A stretch of DNA of 64,000 bases from Rhipidocladum racemiflorum (GCA_036346355.1 CM070580.1:63814854-63878853), one strand, 5' to 3'. Positions 43,837 to 56,064 are shown, counted from the first letter of the stretch. Numbers and translations: made by a program. The notes: generated from the sequence alone by a model not told the origin.

Positions 43837-43844
43837 TATAAATA
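43837..43844 (+). promoter_or_regulatory. LTR TATA box TATAAATA (SIRE element 3)
   Basis: Conserved in position and flank with the minus-strand box at 9373-9381. Confidence 0.55.
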
Positions 43845-45139
43845 GAGGGGTAGGAGTAGCCTCCCCTCTTGAAGGTTTGAGTTGCTCCTTTGAGCTTTGC
43901 CCACATGAAGTGAGGCTTTCTAAACCTTCCATTCAGAAAATACAAAGATTTTCTATTCATTCTTGTGAATTTAAATTCAGAATTTACATTATGTCTTTAC
44001 TTTACATAATTTAAATTCCGTATTTACATTACGCAATTACTTTTTCACAATTTAAATTCATGCAAGTTTGCTTTGACTCTCCTCCTTCTACTTACTTTTG
44101 CTTCTTCTTATCGAAGATAACTGATTGACGGATAAGTATTCTCTTAGATCAATCCTAATCCCTTAGGCAAGTCTTGATTCAATCTTGTTAGAAACCAATC
44201 TCTTTGCTTGCTCAAGATTGTTCTTTCTTTTTCAAGTCTGTTTTCTATGCGAAGCAGAATTTATTATTTTTGTGGAAAAATCATCCAGCATGATTTTAAT
44301 GTGATTCTTATTGGGTTGGATTTCTAACTTCCATAGGTTTTCGTGATAAAAATTTCATAGGCCCAAGAGCCATGGTTTAAGAGCTATGAAAGTTTTCCCA
44401 AGCCCTAAACATTTTGTCTTGGTTCTTCATGTAGTAGAGATTATTATTTTCGCCAGAAGTTTTCCTTGTTTGATCTTGATCTAATTTTTGGTGGGTAGTT
44501 GAGTGACTCCCTGGTATTATCAGACAAAAAATTTGAAATTGAAATGTGTCACAGATTTGGAGAGGTCACCTTTTGATTGAGTTTTTTTTCTGCTGAAAAT
44601 TCATTTTTGCTTTTCAGAAACAGCATATCTTATTTTATTTATCTCTTTCCCTAAAGGTGATTTTGAATTGTAACACCCCAAAATTTTGCTTTTCTTAAAT
44701 TCAAGTGTGATTTGGCACTTTGGTGAATTTTTGGAATTTTCTGGAATTTATTTGGATTTATTTGGGATTTATTTGAATTTTTCCCTTTTGAAATAATTAT
44801 AGAATTTAACTTTGCAAATAAAATTTTGTTGGAAATATTTTATTTGAGTCCAAAATGTTCCAAAATATTTTCTAGAATTTTTCTGGAATTTTTCTGAGTG
44901 TTTTGCTATTTTTAATGAATTAAATGAATTTCTGGGAATTAATTGGATTATTTAATCGATGAAAATCGAGTTGGTTTCTTGTTCCACCGGCCGAGCCCGA
45001 GTCGACTCGAACCCAACCTAACCTAACCCTCTCGGCCAGTCCGATCAAGATCGAGCAGTACGAGATTGAGCCACTTTCGCTGAGCCCGACTCGTAAGGCC
45101 GACCAGATCACCGAGCCGGACCCGAGCCCAACCTCACGA

Positions 45140-45980
45140 CCGTTGGATCTCGATCCAATGGCCGAGAGTGCGCCACGTCACCCTCTCCGTGTTGCCGCCG
45201 GACTCCGCCGCCGCCCGTGCGTGGGTCCTCGTTTTCCGCGCATATCACGGACGTCGAGGGGCTATTTAATGCGCCGCCACCCGTGTCGGGACCCCCTTTT
45301 CCGTGCGCACCCGTAGCCCTAACTCACCGAGCCCGAGTCGCCGCTGTTCGCCCGCGGGAGCTCGCCGAAGTTGGAGAAAGCTTCCGCCGCAGTTTTCCGC
45401 CGTTTGCCGCCGCCTCCGTCGTTTTCCGCCGCCGTTGAGTCCAGATCCGGAACCGCAAGGTTGTGACGCGTCGGAGGGGACCTCTCACCTCGCCGGAGCG
45501 TGCCCGGGACGCCGTTTCGCGTGTCGTCGTCTTCGTCCCCGGCAGCCGGAGCTCCGCCGCACGCCATCACCGCTCGCAAGCTCCCTCAGCCGTCCGATCA
45601 AGATCCAACCGTCGCGGTGAGTCCATGCGTTACCTAAACCCGTAGAAACCAGATTAGATCTGGACCGTTGGATCAAGATCCAACGGCCCACGTTCGTCCA
45701 CGTCACCCCCGGTGAGATCCACGTGCTAACCTCTAGATCTATTTCCAACCGTTGGATCTAGATCCAACGGTTTAGATTGTGCCACGTAGCATTAACCGCA
45801 CCGTACTAGATCCAACCTCAGCCGTTAGATCTAGATCGAACGGCTAGGGTTAGCCACGTTGTAACGCTAGGGTTGATCTTGACCGTCCGATCAAGATCGA
45901 ACGGTCCTGGTCAGCCAAGTGGTTTCCTTAACGCGTTAAACCAGATCCGATCTGGGCCATTGATTTTCAAATCAACGGCC
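45140..45980. repeat. Array of six 22-26 bp palindromes in the solo LTR
   Basis: Palindromes with half-site CCGTTGGATC or close variants lie at 45140-45161, 45665-45686, 45749-45770 (perfect), 45821-45844, 45881-45906 and 45955-45980. The other two Tekay LTRs keep one perfect copy each (19366-19387 and 37074-37095) and degenerate relatives nearby. Confidence 0.8.
45261..45270 (+). promoter_or_regulatory. Conserved TATA-like box in the solo LTR
   Basis: GCTATTTAAT within GGGGCTATTTAATGC, identical to the box in the two nested LTRs. Confidence 0.6.
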
Positions 45981-48594
45981 AAGATCTAGCCACGTGGGCG
46001 GAAGTCGAACCGCCATCGGCCGATCGGCCGCCCGATCACCGACGTCGGCGTGGGGCCGCGTGTCGGTGGCCCGACCAACCGCACCATGGCGTCACCGGCC
46101 CGGCGTCACGGTGGGGCCGCATGTCGGCCGTCGCTCGGTAGTGCATGATGGCGTCCGCTGGCGGCGTCATCAGAAACCCCTTTGTCGATGGGACACGTCT
46201 TGGCCGTGGACCGGGTCCACGGTGGACCAAGCCGCGCCGTGCGCCGGGTCCATGGACCCGAGGCGACGTGGCGGCCTCCGATTGGTCCGCGTATCATGCT
46301 GACGCAATAAATTAATTTCCGAAAAAGAAAATGATTTATTAATTCGAATTATTGATTTCAAAAATGGATTCAAACTTCAAACGCTTATTACTTTTGCGTT
46401 TCAACTCGGATTTGAGTGGTTCAAATTTCTAAATTTTCATAAAAATGAGACCAACTCAAATATGAATTTTAATTAATTTTTGTTTATGAATATTTCTCTG
46501 TTTTTACTTAATTAATGCTTTCTTTAAACTTTAAACGGTTATAACTTTTGCATTTAAACTCCGAATTTGACGATTCCAGTTTCTACAAATTCATAAAATT
46601 ATGCTCTCTCTGTTTATGGACTTTATTTGGATGTTTGGACACTTTTTATCTACTGTTTATTTATTTATTGCTATTTGCACGCTTTACGAGTAGACGTTGA
46701 AGTGCCTGAAAGCTTCGAAGGTGAAGTGTTGACTCAGGAGCCAGCTCAGGACCAAGAACAAGTACTCTTTGAAGGAAAGTTGTGCTTTGACCATGTTGAT
46801 CCCATTTTCAAATTATTTTGGTTTAAATTATTGCATGCTAGTTTAATTAGAAAATGCTTTATTTAATTACGGAAAATTAGATAAATGCCAAATTGCTATA
46901 TGACACCTTGGTTAATTAAATATGTGCCATGACCCCTTGTCACCCTAGTTGAGGATTAAATAGTTGGACATTATTAAATTGCCAACTTGGGAATTTAGAT
47001 CGTTGTAGTATATTGCTTAGACTTGCTACGTGCTCATGACATGATTTTGGACAATCAAATGTTAACATTGACTTAATGATATATTGAACCTGTTTTGGAA
47101 AGGTATCATGTGTTGTGATGTTGATGGCACGTGGTGCATGGTAATCAACTGGGGTTTGATAAATAGTCTTCGACCGGGGCATGTGGCAAGAATGATCGGG
47201 TGGGCGGTTGTGGCAGGAGCGTTGATTTGGTTCTTCGGGTAGTCTTGCCCTGGTCACCCTAAGGACTTAACCTTGCAAGCCTTTGAACTGAGTCAAACGT
47301 GCAACCACATGTCTGTAATGGGACGGACCTAGTTGATTAAGTTGCTAATAACGTACCTGTGGGACCTCAGGATGTCAACTACACCCTTTGTGTAGTTGTA
47401 TGGGGGAGCGTACCGGGGCTACGGCCAGGTACCCATCTAACGGTTGATTGGCCTAAACTTCGCCTTCGCTAAGGGAAGGGTTAGTGTGCAACAACCGGGG
47501 AGGCTCACTTGTGCTGTTAGAAGTTTCCGAAAGACTTTGTTATGGACACTCGCCTTTGTGGTGTTTGGCTGTATCTTGTGGGTAAAGTGCATAACCTCTG
47601 CAGAGTGTAAAATCTATTCGAATAGCCGTGTCCACGGTATTGGACATCGCTCGGGTTAGACTTTCTTGAAAATAACTTGGACTTGGAAGGTTGGCTTGGT
47701 TTAATAATGATGATGATGGAAATGTGGATTAGAATCGGGAAAGATGTTTATTTATTTGCTGGAAAAGTTATTGATCTTATACCTGTTTCTACTGCTTTCG
47801 AATCTACTTATGCTACTTGTCAAATCTTTGTTTCACCGCAATTACACCCTGAGCTACTCCTTTGTACTAAGCCATGCATGTAGTATATTAGCTTGCATTC
47901 TGTGCATGACTTGCTGAGTACCAAGTACTCACCCTTGCCACAATACAACACCAGTTGAAGAGGAGTCTACACCAGCTTTGGAGGAGGAGCTCCCAGAAGA
48001 ACCGACTAACTAGGGAGCGAGCCCAGTCAGTTGCCTGTGGTATACTGGATGGCGCCACGAAGTTATCTTATTTTCCGCTGCAGTTATTTCTCTCTTATTG
48101 AGTTTTCGCCCTGCGTGGCATATATTTGTAACTTGACCCTAAGGTCGAGCAACCCGTTGGTTAACTATTTAAGGTACCTTATTATTTCGTCGAGTATGAT
48201 TGTGATATTTACCAATGTTAAGACTATGTGCACTAGCGCATTCCTGGACTAGTGCTGAATACATAGAGGGTCCGGATTTGCAAATTCGGGTCCCGACATG
48301 AATTGATTCCTTTTTTAGTGGACTCTCAACAACCAGTAGTACCAGAGAAAAAAAAATCTCCATGACCATATGAGCCACGAATTTTTATTCATGATAATTT
48401 TATTAGGAGGATGTGCTGCTGTCTTTTTGATGATCCATGTTTACTCTTGATTCTTGATAGTCTCTTCCTTGTTTTGATTATTTAACTTGGTTGTTGGGGC
48501 TTAGTATTAGAGAAAGCATCAATCTTGTCCAAGAGGTGAGAATTTTGGAATTGTGATCATTCACCCCCTCTCTAATCACCATCTCGATCTTTCA

Positions 48595-48915
48595 GTGTGG
48601 AATGGGGTAGGTGGTGGCCGAGTGGAGAGATGAGGCGCATGAGTGGGAGAACAGGATTGAGGGGGGAGTGGCAGCCGTAAAGACGAGGGAGGAGAGAGAG
48701 AATGAGGGTTTTGGCTCGGTTAGGGTTAGGTTAAGAGGGGAAACGGTTGGGCCAAGTGTGTTGGCTGGGTCGAAATTAAATGAGTCGGCTGGACAAAAAT
48801 ATATATACACACATAAAGTATATATATAGTATCGCTAGATAAAAATAAATATAATAATAATATTAATGAAAATAAAAATGTATATTTCAACCTGCGTCGA
48901 AAGTGAAAGAAAAAG
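48595..48915 (-). repeat. Unclassified repeat family X, copy 2 (partial)
   Basis: It shares motif order with 10890-11185: GA-rich GAGAGAGAATGAGGG, GGTTAGGGTTAGG, a GGGCCAA segment, an ATAATAATA run and TATATTTCAACCT. It starts immediately after the SIRE element 3 LTR, so the copia element appears to have inserted into it. Confidence 0.45.
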
Positions 48916-49842
48916 AAAATAGGCCGAAAAAGCATATGAAAACAAATCTAGATTTTATTCTCTTGTTTTGCTCTTTTCTTTTCTGTAAACTAATTCAAAC
49001 TTTAATATTAAAATTTATGTTTAAATTGACAATGCAAGCTCTAGACAAATAAATCACACACGAACCCCTTAAGACAAATAATATACCCTACACATAACTA
49101 AACCACTAAATTTCTATTATAGCATCATTACAAAAATTTGCAAGTATTGAATATATAAAATCATCACAAGAAAATATTATTTGAGTGCAATCATTAAAAG
49201 CCAAATCATTCTATGGATTAGTTAAGATTAAATTCATTTTCTCTTTCTTTCTAATTGCTTTTCACATTTACACATACACCCATAAATAACTTTATTTAAC
49301 CTGAATAAATAAAATTGTCAATTAATTATAATTAAGATATTTTTAAATAAGAAAAGTCACACAACATGCATGATCAATATGATGAACCACATATAGAAGC
49401 ACGCAAGTCCATGATAATGCATCATGCCTAGGATATGAATAGAAAATAAGATAAAACTTAGATTGAATTATTGCAAACAGTTATCTTAAGAGCTGTCTAG
49501 GACACGTAGGAATGTTTCTCCACACTAGCAAGCTGGATGGAGTCCACTCAGGCAAGTCGCCCTTCAACCATGTCTTCTGAATTGATTTTTTTGTGGGATG
49601 TGGATTGTTTTGAAATTCTTGCATCACACAAAAAAGTTGATTTCTAAAAGAAATTAAAATATGTCAAGTGGATCAGGTTGATCCAGTGAATAATTTTAAT
49701 GAGGTTGGACCAGGAAAGTCCAATGGTAAAACCATAACCCAGGTAGGTTGTGGAGATATTTGGTGGGTAGAGGAGTTCAGGGTATGAACAACCCAGTTAG
49801 GATTGTTGTGAAAGGCAGAACTCCTCTACATAGGGTATCACT
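48916..49842. other. AT-rich sequence without recognisable genes
   Basis: No convincing ORF or RNA gene. The last 200 bp (49640-49842) are less AT-rich and would join 53473 onwards if the Harbinger-like insertion were removed. Confidence 0.5.
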
Positions 49843-50681
49843 TAAGAGCATCTCCAAGAGTTCCTAATATTTAGACTCCCAATATTCTTAGATTGGGACC
49901 TTCCCAAAAGTTTTTGGGCCTACAAAATACCTTGTTCTCCAATAGTTCCCATATTTTCTCCCCCAAAAAAACTTTGAATTGGTCTGGTGGGCCATCCTTC
50001 TCCTCAATCTGTTTTGTTCGACTTGCCACCAGACGACGGACGCCGTCGCCGAGGCTCATATGATTTTTTCCCTGTGAACTCGTGAACTCATCTGATCGCT
50101 GCGCCCAAACAATCTGCAGCCACGCGTATCTCAGGTAACTTTGCATCAAACTCATCAATGCATGTGCTTTGGTTGTAATTGATTTTTTCAAGCCGTTTGA
50201 TAGTATATTTTTTTGGTATCCAGGAAAATGGTATACATTTGACGATTACCACTGCAGTAGTGTCAACTTGGAGTACTATTTGTTGTTTGCACCAGCATAG
50301 GCATTGAAAGGGAAAGATTAATTGACAAAGAGCAAAAAACTGAAATCATCAACAAAAGGGACTCGTATACATGAGCCAAACAACATTAACACTTTTCTCT
50401 TATGGTAATCCTTCAAGATATGAAGTCTCAATGGATCTGAGAATTAACAAATGGGGCGAGCACACAAGGTCAATTAAATTAATGGATCATATGAGAAGCT
50501 ACCTATAAGCGAGAAGTGGTATATGAACACTTAAAAGGAATCAAGTGAATTTGATATTTATGAAGCAACACCCCACAAGCACTCTAAGTACCAGTCCAAT
50601 GACTAGATAGTCTCAACAAAGACAGACAATATAGTATTTGTGGACAGGTTTAGTAAAAAATCACCTATCTCTCGAAGCTAT

Positions 50682-51793
50682 TTAGAAATTAACACGACGA
50701 GCAATGATTTCATTTTGTAGGTTCTTGTAGAACTGTCGCAGATGGTCAGGCATTGAAGTAATGTCCATTGTTATAATCCTCTCTTCCTCTAACATTCTCT
50801 TCAACTGTAATTCATTTCCCTTTATCTCTAGATTTTTTGCCTCATTTGCAGCCCTCGCTTGTTCAGTTGCAGCCCTTATTTGATCTAGCTGAAGTCTCTC
50901 TTTCTCTAGTTCGTATGCCTGATTGAATCTTTCCTCTTTCTTCTTTTCTTTCTCTGCATCAGACTCCTTTTTTTTGGCCCAAAAATGGTCAGAAGCCTCC
51001 ATGTAAGAATCACCTCCACCTCGCCGTAATGCTTCTTTGGCTTTCTTCTTACCAATTGGTCTCTTGGGGGCATCGGTCTCAGGACATGTATTCTCAACAA
51101 CGATGGCGGTGCACCTTCCTGGACTAGAATCCGTGTTTGTCTTTGGTTTTTTATTGGTGGCTTTTTTAATATCCTCCATCTGCTTGCGCTTCTCATGCCA
51201 CTTTGGTTGATTCCGCAAACTATTCCAGCAATGCATGTATTGGAATGATTTGTGGTCCTTGTCTTCAGCTTTAAACAAAGCCAAGGCTTGAACAAGCTGC
51301 ACATGTCAATGAAGGTGAACTTAGCTACTACAAGTTTCCATGCATCAAAATGACATGTCTAAGAACCAAAATTTATAAGAATTACCTTGTCTTGAAAAGT
51401 AATCCCACTTTGCCTTCTATCCTCAATCCTTGTTAGACATCCACAGAACTTGTTCACGTTCTCCTGAATAGATGCCCATCGATGAGATATTGAACTCTGG
51501 GTCCGATCTGATTCAAAGTCCTTGTTGGTGTTGTAGTAATAAAAAACTCTCTTCCAAAAAGTACCACGAGTCTGATTAGTGCCGTTCACTGGATCCATAC
51601 TAATGTTCAACCATGCTGACACAACCAATGCATCCTCCTCTTCACTGAAATTTTTCGACCTTTTCTGGTTTGGTCTTGATGAAGGAACAACGGGTGATGA
51701 CTGCTGCTCAGGCGGGCTACTTAGGTCATTCAAAGAAAAGTTATTGTTGTCCTCACTCATCAAGTTACTATAGTATCCCCCTTCCATTGTCAA
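50682..51793 (-). CDS. Harbinger-type ORF1: Myb/SANT-like protein with NAM-associated C-terminus
   Basis: Predicted as two exons on the minus strand: 51793-51386 and 51296-50682, joined by an 89-bp intron with GTAATT donor and TGCAG acceptor. This removes an in-frame stop and leaves an uninterrupted 340-residue protein. The N-terminal half has a trihelix/SANT-like pattern (KNFSEEEDALVVSAWLNISM, TFWKRVFYYY, SISHRWASIQENVNKFCGCL). The C-terminal half is Lys/Glu-rich and coiled-coil (EKEKKKEERFNQAYELEKER) like the NAM-associated C-terminal domain. In Harbinger elements ORF1 products bind terminal DNA and work with the transposase. Both exons are intact, which is unusual in this window. A domesticated or captured host gene cannot be excluded. 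Confidence 0.7.
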
Positions 51794-52533
51794 TAGAACC
51801 TAGCCAATACAAAGACATATCAGTAGTGAATTAGTAGTGGTAAGTGGCCGTGCAAGGACCCAAACATACTGAAGGATCATTTCAAATATGGCTTGTTGGA
51901 TGAGCAACAAAATGACAGCAATCTTGTGTTGTGCAAATATGGCATTTTTTTTATCGTTTTTATCACAGTTTTGAGCAAATTAATTAATTGGTTGAACCCC
52001 CCTTCATAATTGGTGTGACTCGCAACAACAGAGATGAAGGCTTGACCTTTCGTTTCGCTTCCCTGGAGGAGCAGCAAAATGATCTTTCAACATGTCGAGT
52101 TATATTGTACTGCCTATCTAATGTACATTAGTAAGCCCAAAGGAAAAAAATGGATGCACCTGTTTGTCCATATGTGCATGAAAACAAAAAAGTTTCATTA
52201 ATAGGTAGATATTGATCTTACGTAATGACTATTATCAGGTCCTTTATTATCTCCTAGTCGTCCTTGTAAAAGGAAAACCACGCAACAACATTCAGGAAAA
52301 ATAACACTATTTCTAGGAGCCATGCTATCAATATAAGGACTTCCTTTCAACTACTACGAGTCGTAATGCTTTCAGACAACTAAATGTAAGCTATGGGCTC
52401 CAACGTGAGAAATGATGCAAATACATTGATGGTAGTTATAGAAGAACCATTGTAAGAACACATACGTAGGTAAAATATATAGGAGTTCATCTATGTTTTT
52501 GAACTAGAAATTTAATTGTGTGCATTTGCAGGA

Positions 52534-52833
52534 ATAAACAAGAAATTAACTACAAACAGGTTACATTTTCATTGCCTTTCACTCAAAATTTTGTTCAGAA
52601 CAAACACCTACTCAAAATTGAACTAGAAACTGGCTAGATAAACAAGAAATTAACTACAAACAGGTTACATTTTCATTGCCTTTCACTCAAAATTTTGTTC
52701 AGAACAAACACCTACTCAAAATTGAACTAGAAACTGACTAGATAAACAAGAAATTAACTACAAACAGGTTACATTTTCATTGCCATTCACTCAAAATTTT
52801 GTTCAGAACAAACACCTACTCAAAATTTTGTTC
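52534..52833. repeat. Three tandem copies of a 104-bp unit
   Basis: Units start at 52534, 52638 and 52742 (third partial) and are almost identical (ATAAACAAGAAATTAACTAC, GGTTACATTTTCATTGCC). They lie in the predicted 5' intron of the Harbinger-like ORF1. Confidence 0.9.
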
Positions 52834-53034
52834 AGGAGATTGTTCCAAAGCAGGGTTACTCTCTAGAATATTCTTAGCTCAAATAATCAAAAGATCAATC
52901 CTATATTGATGCCCACCATTGTACAATCAAACCACAGAAAAACAAAATCAAGGTAAGAAACAGCTGGTTTGTGAAATCAATTAGGATTTACCTAAGTTGA
53001 AGAGGAGGCGGCGGCGTACGGTGGAGAGGATGAG

Positions 53035-53260
53035 CCGGCACTAGGCGGAGAGGGCGAGGCGGCGGCGTCGGGTGGAGAGGGCGAGGTGGCGGCGTCGGGT
53101 GAGAGGATTAGGCGGCGGCGGCGGGCGGAGAGGATTTGGCGGCGGCGTTGGGGGGAGAGGACGAGGCGGCAGCGACGGCGTCGGGTGGAGAGGACATGCA
53201 CCAGGCGGAGAGAGCAACACGGCGGCGTCGGGTGGAGAGGACGAGGCGGCGGCGGGAGGA
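53035..53260. repeat. GC-rich ~27-bp minisatellite
   Basis: About seven imperfect units of the form GGCGGCGTCGGGTGGAGAGG plus a short linker. On the minus strand they translate to repeated SPPDAAASP-type peptides, but no start or domain supports coding. It lies in the leader of the Harbinger-like element. Confidence 0.75.
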
Positions 53261-53472
53261 GTGGATGCGACGGCGGCGGGAAGAGCTGAATGGCGCGTTT
53301 CTGGGATTGGGAGCGCGGCGTCGGGCGGAAAATTGAGGAGGACGGGTTCCCGTTTAGGGCGTGCGTAAATTTTGGGATCTAGAATGGAGAGCTGTTGGAG
53401 CATGTATTTTTTTAATCAAGCCCAAAATCAAGTTTAGGGTATGGATTTGAGGCACTGTTGGAGATGCTCTAA

Positions 53473-54480
53473 GGACATAACAAAACTAACGCTACTTCAA
53501 AAGCGGCGCAAATCGTGCTGACCAAAGACCTAGAATAGGACGGCCGAACTAATTAACTAACAAGTAGCTGACTCTGCCATGGGTGAGAAGGTGTCTGCTA
53601 CTAGGGGTGAGCAGTCACCGTAGGGCGAGACTTCAAGGGAGAAGTCTCGACCCGTGAGCCTTTGGTGAGGCAAGGTTGTACTAGGCAGTGGTCAGAGTAA
53701 AGTTGGATAAATGTTCTGCCTTGGCTTAGTCATGCGCTAAAGGTAGCGCATTATCGGACATTATAAACCAAGGGATGCTATGGGCAAGGCAGTACACCTC
53801 TGATCAGAGTTAAAAATGTGATATCACTCCTAGCTTCCGGGTTTGGAAGTACATCATGTGGGTTTTCCTCTAACACAGGTTGTAATACCCCACATCGCTC
53901 TGTCGTCAATAGATTTCTAAATTAAAACTTGATATTTTCTAACAAATGGGCAAAGGATGGATATTTTGTTTAAAGAGTTACTTTGGAATCCGGCTTAGTG
54001 GCCGGAGGTACCTAGCTTGGTAGCCAGCAGGACATATACATAAGTATATAAATTCATGCATCAACTTTTGCGGCTTGTTGAGTACTGGAGTACTTAGCCT
54101 TGCTTTGTTGTTGTTTTTCAGATAGGTCATGCATGCTAATTATAATGGAGTAGAGGCCGGAGTTCATTATTAAGTTAATGATATTGATGCTGCTGATGAT
54201 GGGCTACAAGTACAGGAAAATTTGAGACTTGTGGAGTCAAAGACCATCAGGAGGGAGGCACTAGAGTTCTATATTTGGATAAGCGGGTGGTGTAGTCTAC
54301 ACCGTAGTCAGACCTAAGGAAGCACTATATGTGCTATATGAATAATGCACCATCTACTAAACGGTGAAAGGTTATTTTAGCGCATGCCGCTGTTTTCCTT
54401 AGCTGATCCGAACGCAACTTTGTTCTGTGGTGGTCTCCGCTATGTTTGACCTATCGGGCATGGTGGGGGCGTCACACCCT
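53473..54480. repeat. LTR-like repeat fragment
   Basis: The segment 53881-54477 begins TGTAATACCCC and ends GGGGGCGTCACA, the kind of terminal wording seen in grass gypsy LTRs. It contains GTTGAGTACTGGAGTACTTA, which recalls the distal part of Tekay LTRs (TTGCTGAGTACCAAGTACTC). No target duplication is visible. 53473-53880 would continue the sequence interrupted at 49842. Confidence 0.4.
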
Positions 54481-54838
54481 GAGTCTTGACTTGATGACCA
54501 TCAACACATGATGTCATCCAAAGTTTTCATTATTATTGGACTTAAGCTATTTCACCGACTCATGAAAAATATTAGTTCAACACATATAGTTGCCACTAAT
54601 CACCAAAGCACACCATTAACATATAATAGAGGGTATATATCCTTTAATCTACTTCTTTGGCGATTGATGAGAACACAATTGCAAATAATTGAATTTAAGT
54701 CAACGTAACTATATTCACTAGAGTTTCAATCCATCCATGCTAATTTGTACACACATCTCAACAGTTACGGTACATGTATCATGGTATCATGGATTGAATC
54801 CAAAACTATCGATGATAACACATTCTTTTTCTAGGAGT
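54481..54838 (+). repeat. Dispersed direct repeat, copy A (~358 bp)
   Basis: It matches 55315-55674 along its whole length with roughly one difference per 8-10 bases. It starts TTGACTTGATGACCATCAAC and ends near TTCTTTTTCTAGGAG. The spacer is 476 bp. It is too long and far apart for a simple tandem array; it could be LTRs of a very small element, but no primer site or purine tract is seen. Confidence 0.8.
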
Positions 54839-55314
54839 TTTTTTGACGTATTATTCTTGTAAAATTATTTTTAAAATATATTATTTTTTAAAAAAAATCC
54901 CTTGCAAACTTTTGTCACATGCCAAGAAGAATAAGTGTATGAGGTTTATTATTTGCAAAAACACATTCGTAAATAATAGCATCATACAATGAAGAGCTAG
55001 GGAAAATAGGATTGAGGTATGAATACATAATGAGACTCAAATTACAAGACAAGACCCTTCTTAATAGTACAATAACCTACCATAGTAATATGGTCTCCCA
55101 ACCAAACACTGAGACTGGTAAAATAATATGAACACATCCTTAGCCTATGCTAGTTATACCTTTTCATTGCATATCCATTTGGAACTTTCACTAAATGATG
55201 ATCATCTTCTCCCTAAGCCCGGGTTCTTATCTTGTTGATCAACACATGATGAACTATCATCACTTTGAGATCTTATCTTGATACTCATCAAGACATGACG
55301 ACATTCCTTATCCT

Positions 55315-55674
55315 GAGCCTTGACTTGATGACCATCAACATATGATGTCATTCAAAGGTTTTATCATTATTGGACTTAACCTATTTCACTAACTCATGAA
55401 AAATTTTAGTGCAACACATATAGTTGCCACTAATCACCAAAGCACATCATTAACATATAATAGAGGGCATATATCCTTTAATCTACTTTTTTGGTGATTA
55501 ATAACAACTCAATTACAAATAATTAAATTTAAATCATCGTAACTACATTCCTTAAAGTTTCAATCCATCCATGCTAATTTGTGCACACACCCCAAAAGTT
55601 ACACTACATGTGTCATGGTATCATGGATTGAATCCAAAACTACTGATGATAACACATATTCTTTTTCTAGGAGC
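55315..55674 (+). repeat. Dispersed direct repeat, copy B (~360 bp)
   Basis: Second copy, offset 835 bp from copy A. The spacer between them holds further degenerate TTGATGATCATCAACACATG motifs around 55230-55310. Confidence 0.8.
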
Positions 55675-56064
55675 TTTAGAAGGAATAGGATTTGTACACG
55701 AACGATATTTTCTATGTAAATTTGAGCTTAAAATTTGTGAAACAATTATGATATTGAAATAAATTAATTTGGAATTAAAGTTTGAAAAATGCGGTACGTA
55801 AATATGTATAGATTCGGAAATGGAAATCATAGAAAGAGCATGTTGCCTAAATAGATATAAATTTGGAATAAATATTACAAAAAAATTGCATACAAAATTT
55901 CCAATTAAAATTGTAAAACATTAACCATCAATATCAAAATAAACGTAATAAGGAACTAAAATTTTTAGTTCCTTAATTATATATAATTTAGGAATTAAAT
56001 TCTAAAAATATTAGCGGATGACCGGACCTTACCAACATACTAAAAAAAGTAGGATTGGCAACCG
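55675..56064. other. AT-rich sequence without recognisable genes
   Basis: Nothing supported. The composition changes sharply near 56060, where mitochondrial-like sequence seems to begin. Confidence 0.5.

Larger units (their letters stand above)
44669..48298 (+). mobile_element. Solo LTR of the Tekay family (3630 bp)
   Basis: TGTAACACCCCAAAA...GGGTCCCGACA with a perfect 5-bp target duplication TGAAT (44664-44668 and 48299-48303) and no internal region. This is the product expected from recombination between the two LTRs of a Tekay-type element. It aligns end to end with 16282-19810 and 34323-37518, but its GC-rich promoter third differs and holds six imperfect palindromes at 45140-45980. Confidence 0.95.
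43214..48594 (+). mobile_element. 3' LTR of SIRE element 3, interrupted by a solo LTR
   Basis: It begins TGAAAGACCATGTGG and ends CGATCTTTCA, matching the ends of the minus-strand LTR 8338-9940. The shared interior includes TATAAATAGAGG (43837-43848) and the block TTGAGCTTTGCCCACATGAA. Without the 3635 bp of inserted sequence and TSD it would be about 1.75 kb. A polypurine tract precedes it and no primer site follows it, so it is a 3' LTR. Confidence 0.8.
49846..53469 (-). mobile_element. PIF/Harbinger-like element (3624 bp) with ORF1 only
   Basis: The termini are GAGCATCTCCAAGAG (49846) and, inverted, GTTGGAGATGCTC (53457-53469), a terminal wording common in grass PIF/Harbinger transposons. 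The 3-bp target duplication TAA (49843-49845 and 53470-53472) fits. The minus strand encodes an ORF1-type protein (50682-51793) after a GC-rich 5' region with a plausible splice donor near 52990. No DDE transposase is visible, so it would need one supplied in trans. Confidence 0.85.

Noticed and set aside
50682..51302. Calling the 206-codon minus-strand frame as a separate gene
   Set aside because: A short GT-AG intron joins it in frame to the SANT-like exon 51386-51793, giving one typical ORF1 protein.
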